Translations under genes and position numbers: made by a program
The notes under the pieces: model-generated
Databases searched by the model: none
What the model was told of the DNA's origin: nothing
The model's input: the letters and a program-made list of their open reading frames with translations, nothing else
Assembly: GCA_963662675.2 (NCBI GenBank)
Contig: CAXXHP010000004.1
Coordinates: 496,001 to 560,000 of the forward strand
Length of the DNA: 64,000 nt
Direction: 5' to 3'
From: G963662675 sp963662675
GTDB lineage: Bacteria; Bacteroidota; Bacteroidia; Bacteroidales; Prolixibacteraceae
Shown: positions 35,607 to 43,919 of the stretch, in pieces
Layout of the letters: each line of letters begins with the position of its first letter
How positions within the stretch are numbered: position 1 is the first letter of the stretch

Positions 35607-36737
35607 ATGAGACATATAGAACAACCGAAATTAACAGAGACCTTAAAAGAGGTAATCAATCCTAAAAATGTAGCAGGAAGTGAAGCTTATAAGGTTAACA
35701 CGTTTAGAGAGCTTGTCGAACATGTAGCCAAACTGGCTTATTTAAATAAAGACTATATGTTATTCTTTCGTGGACAAGGAAACGATTACAAAAACAGGTC
35801 TGGAAATTCCAGTTTCTACCCTTCAATTTATAGAGGAGATTACTTGTCACAAGCAGAACTGAATTATAGATTTGATATACTTAATAAGTCCTCGAAAAAT
35901 TTAGCTAAAATATTTGAGGAGGAACAGATTGAAGGATATAGTGAATTGAAAAGAAAGAAGTTGATTCAATGGAGTATTCTTCAACATTATGAAGTGTGTG
36001 GTACGCCATTAATGGATTTTACCCAATCACTTAGAGTTGCTTGTTCTTTTGCTCACATGGACAATGAAAATGGTAATGCATACATTTTTGTATTTGGTTT
36101 ACCATATTTGACAAATAGAATATCAACAAATTCGGAACAAGACCTATTAACAATTAGGCTTTTGAGTATTTGTCCACCAGAAGCTCTAAGACCATATTTT
36201 CAAGAGGGGTATTTAACAGCAACGGAAGACATAACGAACGAGTATGAATCTAAAACAGAACTTGATTTTAAAAATAGGTTGATTGCAAAATTTGAAATAC
36301 CTAAGACTGAGAGTTTTTGGGGCGAAGATTTCAAGATAATTCCCAAAAGTGCACTTTACCCAGACAATGATAAAGTTTTAGAAATATGCAGTAGAATAAA
36401 AGATATATCAGAAAAAGAATTATCGCCGGGTCAATTAGGTGAATTTCTATCAATTTGGTCAGAATTAGAAGAATATCTATTGAGTAATATTCAAAAACAG
36501 AATAGTCGGATTTTCAATATGAGAGAAGTTATTAATATACTCTTTAAAGAGGAAATCTTGAATCAAGATGAGTTATATCGATTCGATAGATTGCGTAAAT
36601 TTAGGAATGAAGTTGTTCATAAACCCAGTAAAGTTGACTCATCACTTATTCATGAGTTTACAGAGGACTTGAAAATATTAAAAAATGAATTAATAACGCG
36701 CTACAATCGAATAGCCCGCCCCGCTAGCAAATACTAG
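35607..36737 (+). CDS. cassette K: FRG-domain protein with C-terminal HEPN-like motif
   Basis: The 376-residue protein has an FRG domain (about 30-190) with FFRGQGNDY at 53-61 and QHYEVCGTPLMDFTQSLRVA. A helical C-terminal region carries RNEVVH (333-338), the Rx4H motif of HEPN ribonucleases. FRG proteins are found in defence and toxin contexts. Residue 367 is split by the intron junction, and residues 368-376 plus the TAG stop are encoded by intron 4. Without the intron, the frame would continue through attC for about 50 codons. The native C-terminus is therefore uncertain. Confidence 0.75.
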   Translation: MRHIEQPKLTETLKEVINPKNVAGSEAYKVNTFRELVEHVAKLAYLNKDYMLFFRGQGNDYKNRSGNSSFYPSIYRGDYLSQAELNYRFDILNKSSKNLAKIFEEEQIEGYSELKRKKLIQWSILQHYEVCGTPLMDFTQSLRVACSFAHMDNENGNAYIFVFGLPYLTNRISTNSEQDLLTIRLLSICPPEALRPYFQEGYLTATEDITNEYESKTELDFKNRLIAKFEIPKTESFWGEDFKIIPKSALYPDNDKVLEICSRIKDISEKELSPGQLGEFLSIWSELEEYLLSNIQKQNSRIFNMREVINILFKEEILNQDELYRFDRLRKFRNEVVHKPSKVDSSLIHEFTEDLKILKNELITRYNRIARPASKY

Positions 36738-38646
36738 CAGGGAGAGGCTTTCACACCACCATACGTACGGGTCTCGTATACGGCGGTTCGTTAAGTCATA
36801 GGAAACAAAACCGTACTTGGTTTTACTTGATTGTAGAGTTCCAGTAAAGAAACGTAACCACGCAATTTCAATCTATCAACCGTAATGGTAGTACCCAGAA
36901 TTGGGCTTTGTGCAATTGCCCATCCACCCATTCTGGAACGACTCCATGCATAGGCTTGACCCTGTTCAACGCCCAAACGAATCAGGTTCTTCCTTTTTCG
37001 CTCAGGCTTTTTCCAGTGGTGCCAAATGCAATAGCGAAGTCGGTTCCGCAGCCACCCATCCAGTTCAGCCAGCTTGTTTTGGATGCTTGCCATTCGGAAA
37101 GCATTAATCCATCCTCGCTGCACCTCGCCCAACTTTTCGATACGTTCATCAAAACTCATGGGAGTGGTTTTTCGGGTGAGGACTTTTAGCTTTTGCTTCA
37201 AGCTCGTCCAACTCTTTTCGGATACAACCAGTTGATATTTGCCCCGTTCGCCTTTCTTATAAGTTGGCACAAAGCCAAATCCTAAGCAGGTGAAATGTAC
37301 AGGTCTGCGGATGCCGCTTTTCTCCCAATTGATCGTTAGTTTCAACTTGTTTTTAAGAAACTTAAAAATGGTGTTGCCAACCTTTCGGGCTGTTGTCTTC
37401 GTTTTAACGTAAATGCTAAAATCGTCGGCATAGCGGACAAAACGCAAACCTTGCCTTTCCAGTTCCCTGTCCAGTTCGTGCAATACGATGTTGGACAGTA
37501 AAGGACTTAATGGGCTGCCCTGCGGAACTCCCTTTCTGCGTTTGACCAGTTTCCCGTTTATTTGTATCGGGGAACGCAGCCATTTGCGGATAAGGCGCAA
37601 GGTTTCGCGGCAGTTGATTTTGCGGTAAAGCAGTTGCAGCAGATAGCAATGGTCTACTTCATCGAAAAAGGTTTTTAGGTCAATATCTACAATGTATTGA
37701 AACCCTTGGTTGATGTAAGCCTGTGCTTTTAGGACTGCCTGACCAACGCTCCTGTTGGGACGGAACCCAAAACTGGAGTCTGAAAACCCAAACTCGAAGC
37801 GTGCAGTAATTACTTGTAAAACCGCTTGTTGTAGCAGGCGGTCGGTTACGGTGGGAATACCGAGTAACCTTGTTTTCCCTTTTCCTTTTAGAATTTCCAC
37901 TCCTAAAATGGCTTGTGGCAAATACTTTCCCGAACGAACCTTGGCTGTCAGTTCTTCCTTGTCAATAGACAGGAGTTCTGACAGTTTACATACGGGCATG
38001 CGGTCGACTCCTGCTGAACCGTGGTTCCGCTGGACTTTGTACATGGCCTGTAACAGGTTCTTTCGTGTTAGAATTTGATCAATCATTTTAGTTTCAATTC
38101 ATTGTTTCCATGTCCCGCCTAACGCAAAGCTAGATCCTGCTCACGCAGAAAGCTTCTTTGCAGCATTTGGGACAACTTATCGTTCAGCCCTTCAGCTTTT
38201 CTGTGAGTCCTCTGCCTTTTCTATGACAGCTCGTTTCCAAAGCCTACTATGGCCTCTGCTGACTTCTCAACTGTCCTTGCGGAAAGTTGAGACCTCCCCA
38301 GGTAAGAGCATCTTCCTTCCTCCAATCACTGCTGGATCTACTACGGAACGATTTTGGTATTCGTTGGACGTTACAATGATGTGCTTGCTTATCCTCGTCT
38401 CGTAGCCTCGTATCCAATTTCTGTTCGTCAGTACCGGAGTTTGCCGGTTGGCTTCCTTCACTGCATACCTCACGGTAAACCAGCTTGCCACTTGCTAACG
38501 GTTCGAAGCGTTACCTCCGCCCGTAAGGGACTTACACCCTCTGGAATAATTTCATGCTACACTTTATTGTTTAGTAAGAAAAAGTTGTACTTTACATTCT
38601 TTTTCAAACCTTTAATAAAGTGGGCACATGCTCATGCTGGGCACAC
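36706..38646 (-). mobile_element. group IIC-attC intron, copy 4 (1941 bp)
   Basis: The minus-strand 5' exon ends TTGT and the 3' exon begins TGTAGCGCG. The 5' region matches copy 1 (GGTTCGAAGCG, CATGCTACACTTT). The insertion falls inside the last codons of the FRG gene. Confidence 0.85.
36791..38086 (-). CDS. group II intron reverse transcriptase/maturase, copy 4
   Basis: Protein identical to copy 1 and complete. It lies antisense to, and beyond the 3' end of, the FRG gene. Confidence 0.95.
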   Translation of the reverse strand: MIDQILTRKNLLQAMYKVQRNHGSAGVDRMPVCKLSELLSIDKEELTAKVRSGKYLPQAILGVEILKGKGKTRLLGIPTVTDRLLQQAVLQVITARFEFGFSDSSFGFRPNRSVGQAVLKAQAYINQGFQYIVDIDLKTFFDEVDHCYLLQLLYRKINCRETLRLIRKWLRSPIQINGKLVKRRKGVPQGSPLSPLLSNIVLHELDRELERQGLRFVRYADDFSIYVKTKTTARKVGNTIFKFLKNKLKLTINWEKSGIRRPVHFTCLGFGFVPTYKKGERGKYQLVVSEKSWTSLKQKLKVLTRKTTPMSFDERIEKLGEVQRGWINAFRMASIQNKLAELDGWLRNRLRYCIWHHWKKPERKRKNLIRLGVEQGQAYAWSRSRMGGWAIAQSPILGTTITVDRLKLRGYVSLLELYNQVKPSTVLFPMT

Positions 38647-38791
38647 ACAAATTGTATATGGCAGGCGGGGGTTTTAGCGGTCTGACAAGTCAGACCTTGC
38701 GCCAACTTTCCTGCGGGTCTGACAGGATTTCTCTTCGAAATCCCGCCCGACCACATACAAGTGACCGTTATAGCCTATTAAACGAAAGAAC

Positions 38792-39559
38792 ATGACAGAT
38801 ACATTTGATAATCAAATTCCAAGTGGAAAAATATTTAAAGACAGAGCATTTTGGGTTGGAATATTTTTGGGAGGACCATTAGTTGCAGGATATTTATTTT
38901 CTGAGAACTTTAAAACATTTGGACAACCAGAAAAAGTTAGACCAGCTTGGATAATTTCAATCATTGTAACAATATTGATTTTTGGATTTGTATTTCTAAT
39001 CCCTGAAAATATTAATATTCCTAATCAACTTATTCCTATTATTTACACTGCAATTGCATATGGATTATTTCATAAAATTCAATCGGAAAGGGCAACTCAG
39101 CATATTAACTCAGGAGGATTAATACATAGTTGGGGCAGAGTAATTGGTGTAGGTGTGATTGGATTATTAATAACAATCTTACCAATTTTTGCAATCGCTT
39201 ATACTTATGACACAGTTGAACAAGCTAATGTTACAACTAAGACCTATGGAGCAACAGTAAAACATGAAATTGATTTTGATAAAAATAATATTACAGAAAA
39301 GGAAGTAGATTTAATTGCAGACGGTTTTATTGAAACTGGATTTTTTGACTTATCAGTTGCAAAGTATGTTTACGTTGTTAAAAATGAGAATAAATATGAA
39401 TTATATATTTCAGTAATAAGGGGAATAGAGAATGACCAAGTTGCACTTCAACCATTTATTGAATTAAGGTCGCAAATGGATGTTTACATTCCTAATATGA
39501 AAGTAGAAATGAAATTAGTTGTAGATTATATTGAAAATGTAGTAAAAACCTTGAAATAA
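38792..39559 (+). CDS. cassette L: membrane protein with three N-terminal helices
   Basis: The 255-residue protein has hydrophobic segments at about 22-40, 52-70 and 115-140, with a possible weaker fourth around 80-95. A soluble C-terminal region of about 100 residues follows (DLIADGFIETGFFDLSVAKY). No family is recognised. The stop overlaps the start of the next gene (TAATG), so the two are translated together. Confidence 0.65.
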   Translation: MTDTFDNQIPSGKIFKDRAFWVGIFLGGPLVAGYLFSENFKTFGQPEKVRPAWIISIIVTILIFGFVFLIPENINIPNQLIPIIYTAIAYGLFHKIQSERATQHINSGGLIHSWGRVIGVGVIGLLITILPIFAIAYTYDTVEQANVTTKTYGATVKHEIDFDKNNITEKEVDLIADGFIETGFFDLSVAKYVYVVKNENKYELYISVIRGIENDQVALQPFIELRSQMDVYIPNMKVEMKLVVDYIENVVKTLK

Positions 39560-39960
39560 TGAATTTTAGAGCATCATTTTGTGACCCATTCAAGTCTGAC
39601 ATTATAGAAATGGGCGACTTTGAAAAGGATAAAATAATGGAAACTTTTGAAAAAATTCCATGGAACAAACTTCTTGATGAAATGAAGACGAAAAAAGAAA
39701 GTGAAATACACTACTCGCCTTCATTAGAAATTGAGAATAAGGACAACAAAAATGGACTTTCTGTTTCTGCGGTTGATGGAAAAGAATGGTACATCTTTTT
39801 TAAAAGACCCAAAATGGTTAAGAAATTTTTCGGATTATCTGAAAAAATGAATAATGATTATTTGACAGATATAAAGGGGCAAACTGAAAATGATGTTAAG
39901 GAGTGTTTGACCGCTTTAATTAATAATGACTTGGAATTTCTAGAAAGAAAGATAAAATAA
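39559..39960 (+). CDS. cassette L: small unknown protein coupled to the membrane protein
   Basis: The 133-residue soluble protein has no recognised domain; WYIFFKRPKMVKKFFG is a distinctive basic core. It starts on the overlapping TAATG of the membrane protein gene. It may be a cytoplasmic partner or immunity protein. It ends just before R'' of the cassette. Confidence 0.6.
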   Translation: MNFRASFCDPFKSDIIEMGDFEKDKIMETFEKIPWNKLLDEMKTKKESEIHYSPSLEIENKDNKNGLSVSAVDGKEWYIFFKRPKMVKKFFGLSEKMNNDYLTDIKGQTENDVKECLTALINNDLEFLERKIK

Positions 39961-39969
39961 CAGGCTATA

Positions 39970-41910
39970 ATCGAATAGCCCGCCCCGCTAGCAAATACTA
40001 GCAGGGAGAGGCTTTCACACCACCATACGTACGGGTCTCGTATACGGCGGTTCGTTAAGTCATAGGAAACAAAACCGTACTTGGTTTTACTTGATTGTAG
40101 AGTTCCAGTAAAGAAACGTAACCACGCAATTTCAATCTATCAACCGTAATGGTAGTACCCAGAATTGGGCTTTGTGCAATTGCCCATCCACCCATTCTGG
40201 AACGACTCCATGCATAGGCTTGACCCTGTTCAACGCCCAAACGAATCAGGTTCTTCCTTTTTCGCTCAGGCTTTTTCCAGTGGTGCCAAATGCAATAGCG
40301 AAGTCGGTTCCGCAGCCACCCATCCAGTTCAGCCAGCTTGTTTTGGATGCTTGCCATTCGGAAAGCATTAATCCATCCTCGCTGCACCTCGCCCAACTTT
40401 TCGATACGTTCATCAAAACTCATGGGAGTGGTTTTTCGGGTGAGGACTTTTAGCTTTTGCTTCAAGCTCGTCCAACTCTTTTCGGATACAACCAGTTGAT
40501 ATTTGCCCCGTTCGCCTTTCTTATAAGTTGGCACAAAGCCAAATCCTAAGCAGGTGAAATGTACAGGTCTGCGGATGCCGCTTTTCTCCCAATTGATCGT
40601 TAGTTTCAACTTGTTTTTAAGAAACTTAAAAATGGTGTTGCCAACCTTTCGGGCTGTTGTCTTCGTTTTAACGTAAATGCTAAAATCGTCGGCATAGCGG
40701 ACAAAACGCAAACCTTGCCTTTCCAGTTCCCTGTCCAGTTCGTGCAATACGATGTTGGACAGTAAAGGACTTAATGGGCTGCCCTGCGGAACTCCCTTTC
40801 TGCGTTTGACCAGTTTCCCGTTTATTTGTATCGGGGAACGCAGCCATTTGCGGATAAGGCGCAAGGTTTCGCGGCAGTTGATTTTGCGGTAAAGCAGTTG
40901 CAGCAGATAGCAATGGTCTACTTCATCGAAAAAGGTTTTTAGGTCAATATCTACAATGTATTGAAACCCTTGGTTGATGTAAGCCTGTGCTTTTAGGACT
41001 GCCTGACCAACGCTCCTGTTGGGACGGAACCCAAAACTGGAGTCTGAAAACCCAAACTCGAAGCGTGCAGTAATTACTTGTAAAACCGCTTGTTGTAGCA
41101 GGCGGTCGGTTACGGTGGGAATACCGAGTAACCTTGTTTTCCCTTTTCCTTTTAGAATTTCCACTCCTAAAATGGCTTGTGGCAAATACTTTCCCGAACG
41201 AACCTTGGCTGTCAGTTCTTCCTTGTCAATAGACAGGAGTTCTGACAGTTTACATACGGGCATGCGGTCGACTCCTGCTGAACCGTGGTTCCGCTGGACT
41301 TTGTACATGGCCTGTAACAGGTTCTTTCGTGTTAGAATTTGATCAATCATTTTAGTTTCAATTCATTGTTTCCATGTCCCGCCTAACGCAAAGCTAGATC
41401 CTGCTCACGCAGAAAGCTTCTTTGCAGCATTTGGGACAACTTATCGTTCAGCCCTTCAGCTTTTCTGTGAGTCCTCTGCCTTTTCTATGACAGCTCGTTT
41501 CCAAAGCCTACTATGGCCTCTGCTGACTTCTCAACTGTCCTTGCGGAAAGTTGAGACCTCCCCAGGTAAGAGCATCTTCCTTCCTCCAATCACTGCTGGA
41601 TCTACTACGGAACGATTTTGGTATTCGTTGGACGTTACAATGATGTGCTTGCTTATCCTCGTCTCGTAGCCTCGTATCCAATTTCTGTTCGTCAGTACCG
41701 GGGTTTGCCGGTTGGCTTCCTTCACTGCATACCTCACGGTAAACCAGCTTGCCACTTGCTAATGCTTCCAAGCGTTACCTTGGCGCATAAGGGACTTACA
41801 CCCTCTGGAATAATTTCATGCTACACTTTATTGTTTAATAAGAAAAAGTTGTACTTTACATTCTTTTTCAAACCTTTAATAAAGTGGGCACATGCTCATG
41901 CTGGGCACAC
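39970..41910 (-). mobile_element. group IIC-attC intron, copy 5 (1941 bp)
   Basis: The minus-strand 5' exon ends GTGT and the 3' exon begins TATAGCCTG. Its 5' region is the copy-3 variant (TTGCTAATGCTTCCAAGCG, TTTAATAAG), but its domain V is the short form of copies 1, 2 and 4. Confidence 0.85.
40055..41350 (-). CDS. group II intron reverse transcriptase/maturase, copy 5
   Basis: Protein identical to copy 1 and complete. Confidence 0.95.
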   Translation of the reverse strand: MIDQILTRKNLLQAMYKVQRNHGSAGVDRMPVCKLSELLSIDKEELTAKVRSGKYLPQAILGVEILKGKGKTRLLGIPTVTDRLLQQAVLQVITARFEFGFSDSSFGFRPNRSVGQAVLKAQAYINQGFQYIVDIDLKTFFDEVDHCYLLQLLYRKINCRETLRLIRKWLRSPIQINGKLVKRRKGVPQGSPLSPLLSNIVLHELDRELERQGLRFVRYADDFSIYVKTKTTARKVGNTIFKFLKNKLKLTINWEKSGIRRPVHFTCLGFGFVPTYKKGERGKYQLVVSEKSWTSLKQKLKVLTRKTTPMSFDERIEKLGEVQRGWINAFRMASIQNKLAELDGWLRNRLRYCIWHHWKKPERKRKNLIRLGVEQGQAYAWSRSRMGGWAIAQSPILGTTITVDRLKLRGYVSLLELYNQVKPSTVLFPMT

Positions 41911-42094
41911 ACACAGTACATATTGCAGGGCGGGGTTCGGTGGTACGCCAATTGCGGATTCTCGTTTCGCAGTTCCTTGTCCTTCGGACAGGAAAGCTCT
42001 CCGAAATCCGCCCCGACAACATGTACCAACCGTTGGGCGTCATTCAAAAAAAGACCTGCGATTACCCAATCAAAAATCTAAATATGAAATTTAT

Positions 42095-42124
42095 TTGCAA
42101 ATATTGATTTATGACGTATCTTTG
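42095..42124 (+). promoter_or_regulatory. cassette-borne promoter of the AAA ATPase gene
   Basis: TTG (42095-42097), a 19-nt spacer and TATCTTTG (42117-42124) match the Bacteroidota promoter. The ATG at 42111 lies inside it, so translation must begin at 42156. This cassette therefore does not depend on an upstream array promoter. Confidence 0.65.
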
Positions 42125-42155
42125 CCAAAGAATTAAATTTGTAAAAAACGAGACG

Positions 42156-43487
42156 ATGTTAATAGAATTCAATATAGAAAATTTTCTTTCTTTTAAAGAC
42201 TTAACAACCCTATCAATGGTTGGAGCTAAGTCATTTAAAGAGCATCAAGAAAGTAATATTACAGAAAGGTGTAAGAATATTAGCTTACTGAAATCTGCAA
42301 TAATTTACGGGAACAATGCTAGTGGTAAGAGTAATTTGCTTGAGGCAATGGGATTTATGAAAGCTACTGTTCTAAATTCCTTCAGAGATGCTTTAATGGA
42401 AAATGGAGAGAGGTCGTTTCCTTTAGAAAAATTTGCCTTAAATACAGAAACTGAAAAAGAAACTAGCTATTTTGAAATTTCTTTTATAAATAATGACATC
42501 AAATACCGCTACGGCTTTGAAATTGACTATGATAAAATTGTAGCTGAATGGCTTTTTCATACAACTACTAAAGAGGTTTATCTTTTTAAAAGAGACCATC
42601 AGAATATTGAGATAAATAAGTCATCTTTCAAGGAAGGGCTTGGTAAAGAAGAAGATGTTAAAGAAAATGTGCTTTTTTTATCATTACTTGCAACACTTGG
42701 TAAAGAAACTTCAACAAGTATTGTTGATTGGTTCAAAAGTTTCAAATTTGTGAATGGGATTCACGACCGTGGACACAAACGATTTACTATTGATAAACTT
42801 AAATCGGATGAACAATTTAATAATTGGGTATTACATTTTATCAAGTATTTGGAAATTTCAAACCTTTCTACAACTGAAGAAGATGTTAATGATATTGACT
42901 TTGAAACTCTGAAGACTAAAGAGAAAGACGAAGAGTTTATAAATCTTTTAACGAGTATTCAAAAAATTCAATCCAAACAACCAAAACGAGACCAGTTGAT
43001 TACATATCATCGTAAGTATGATGAAAACAATGTACTAGTAGATACCGTTCCTTTTAATTTTGACAAACAAGAGTCTGAGGGAACTAAAAAACTACTTTAT
43101 TTATTAGGGCCTTGGTATGATGCATTGAAAAATGGGAAAGTATTAATAATTGACGAACTTGATTCTAGATTACACAGTCACTTAACTCTTAGACTTATTG
43201 ATTTCTTCCATAAGTTTAATCAAAATAATGCTCAATTAATATGTGCTGTACATGATATTTCATTGCTCAACAAAGAGACATTTAGAAGAGACCAAATTTG
43301 GTTTGTAGAAAAAAATCAATTCGGAGCATCTGAACTATTTTCACTTGGAAATTTTAAAACTGATAAAGTAAGAAGCAAATCAGCATTTGACAAAAATTAT
43401 TTAGAAGGGAAATATGGGGCAATTCCTTATTTTAATATTGATGAAAAATTAACTCAATTACTCTATGGGAAAAGGGAAGCAGAATAA
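42156..43487 (+). CDS. cassette M: AAA15/OLD-like ATPase
   Basis: The start at 42156 (MLIEFNIENFLSFKD) is fixed by the promoter at 42095-42124 and by the family, which begins with this strand; an earlier in-frame ATG is inside the promoter. The 443-residue protein has Walker A GNNASGKSN at about 52-60, Walker B VLIIDELDSRLH at about 328-339, and a C-terminal AVHD-type His switch (ICAVHDISLLN). It belongs to the COG1106/AAA15 group of SMC-like ATPases found in anti-phage systems (RloA, AbiL, PARIS AriA types). It overlaps the next gene by 23 bases. Confidence 0.8.
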   Translation: MLIEFNIENFLSFKDLTTLSMVGAKSFKEHQESNITERCKNISLLKSAIIYGNNASGKSNLLEAMGFMKATVLNSFRDALMENGERSFPLEKFALNTETEKETSYFEISFINNDIKYRYGFEIDYDKIVAEWLFHTTTKEVYLFKRDHQNIEINKSSFKEGLGKEEDVKENVLFLSLLATLGKETSTSIVDWFKSFKFVNGIHDRGHKRFTIDKLKSDEQFNNWVLHFIKYLEISNLSTTEEDVNDIDFETLKTKEKDEEFINLLTSIQKIQSKQPKRDQLITYHRKYDENNVLVDTVPFNFDKQESEGTKKLLYLLGPWYDALKNGKVLIIDELDSRLHSHLTLRLIDFFHKFNQNNAQLICAVHDISLLNKETFRRDQIWFVEKNQFGASELFSLGNFKTDKVRSKSAFDKNYLEGKYGAIPYFNIDEKLTQLLYGKREAE

Positions 43488-43905
43488 ATTTAAGTCAAGA
43501 AGTGCTGCTTCATACAAAAGAGAAGTAAAGAACACTGAGTTAAGGCAAGGTAGAAAAGAACCTTTAATAGTACTAAGTTTGAAAGATTTTGATAGAAATC
43601 AAGGTCAGTCTTTCAAGGATTGGGAAATTGATGAACTTTTAGCATTGGCTATTAGTAAATTACACGAAGTCTGTCAGTTGACTGTTGGGCAAGCAACAGC
43701 CCAGCAAATTATTAAACCTTACACTAAAGTTGGTTTTCCTCCAGCTTCTGGATTTGTTCATCCGAAACATATTTTGCCAGATGTAATTTGGTGTTCTATG
43801 CACATTCAAGGAAAAGAATGTGTTATTGGATATTTTGAAGAAAACATTTTCTATCTAGTTTTTCTGGACAAAGAACATGAATTCTGGATATCCAAGAAAA
43901 GATAA
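43465..43905 (+). CDS. cassette M: partner protein of the AAA ATPase, unknown family
   Basis: The 146-residue protein has a basic N-terminus (GKGKQNKFKSRSAASYKRE) and a compact C-terminal domain ending GYFEENIFYLVFLDKEHEFW. It is too short for RloB/TOPRIM and I see no TOPRIM acidic motif. It overlaps the ATPase gene by 23 bases, so both are made from one message. By analogy with two-gene AAA15 systems it may be the effector. That is inference. Confidence 0.65.
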   Translation: MGKGKQNKFKSRSAASYKREVKNTELRQGRKEPLIVLSLKDFDRNQGQSFKDWEIDELLALAISKLHEVCQLTVGQATAQQIIKPYTKVGFPPASGFVHPKHILPDVIWCSMHIQGKECVIGYFEENIFYLVFLDKEHEFWISKKR

Positions 43906-43919
43906 AGAACGAACGCCCA

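Larger units (their letters stand above)
36697..38775 (+). other. attC of cassette K, split by intron 4
   Basis: The left part CGCGCTACA ends at 36705; the right part resumes at 38647 (ACAAATTGTATATGGC). R' GTTATAGCCT starts at 38767. The right part is closely related to attC C. Confidence 0.75.
39962..42040 (+). other. attC of cassette L, split by intron 5
   Basis: The left part AGGCTATA ends at 39969; the right part resumes at 41911 (ACACAGTACATATTGC). R' GTTGGGCGT starts at 42032. It is homologous to attC B. Confidence 0.75.
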
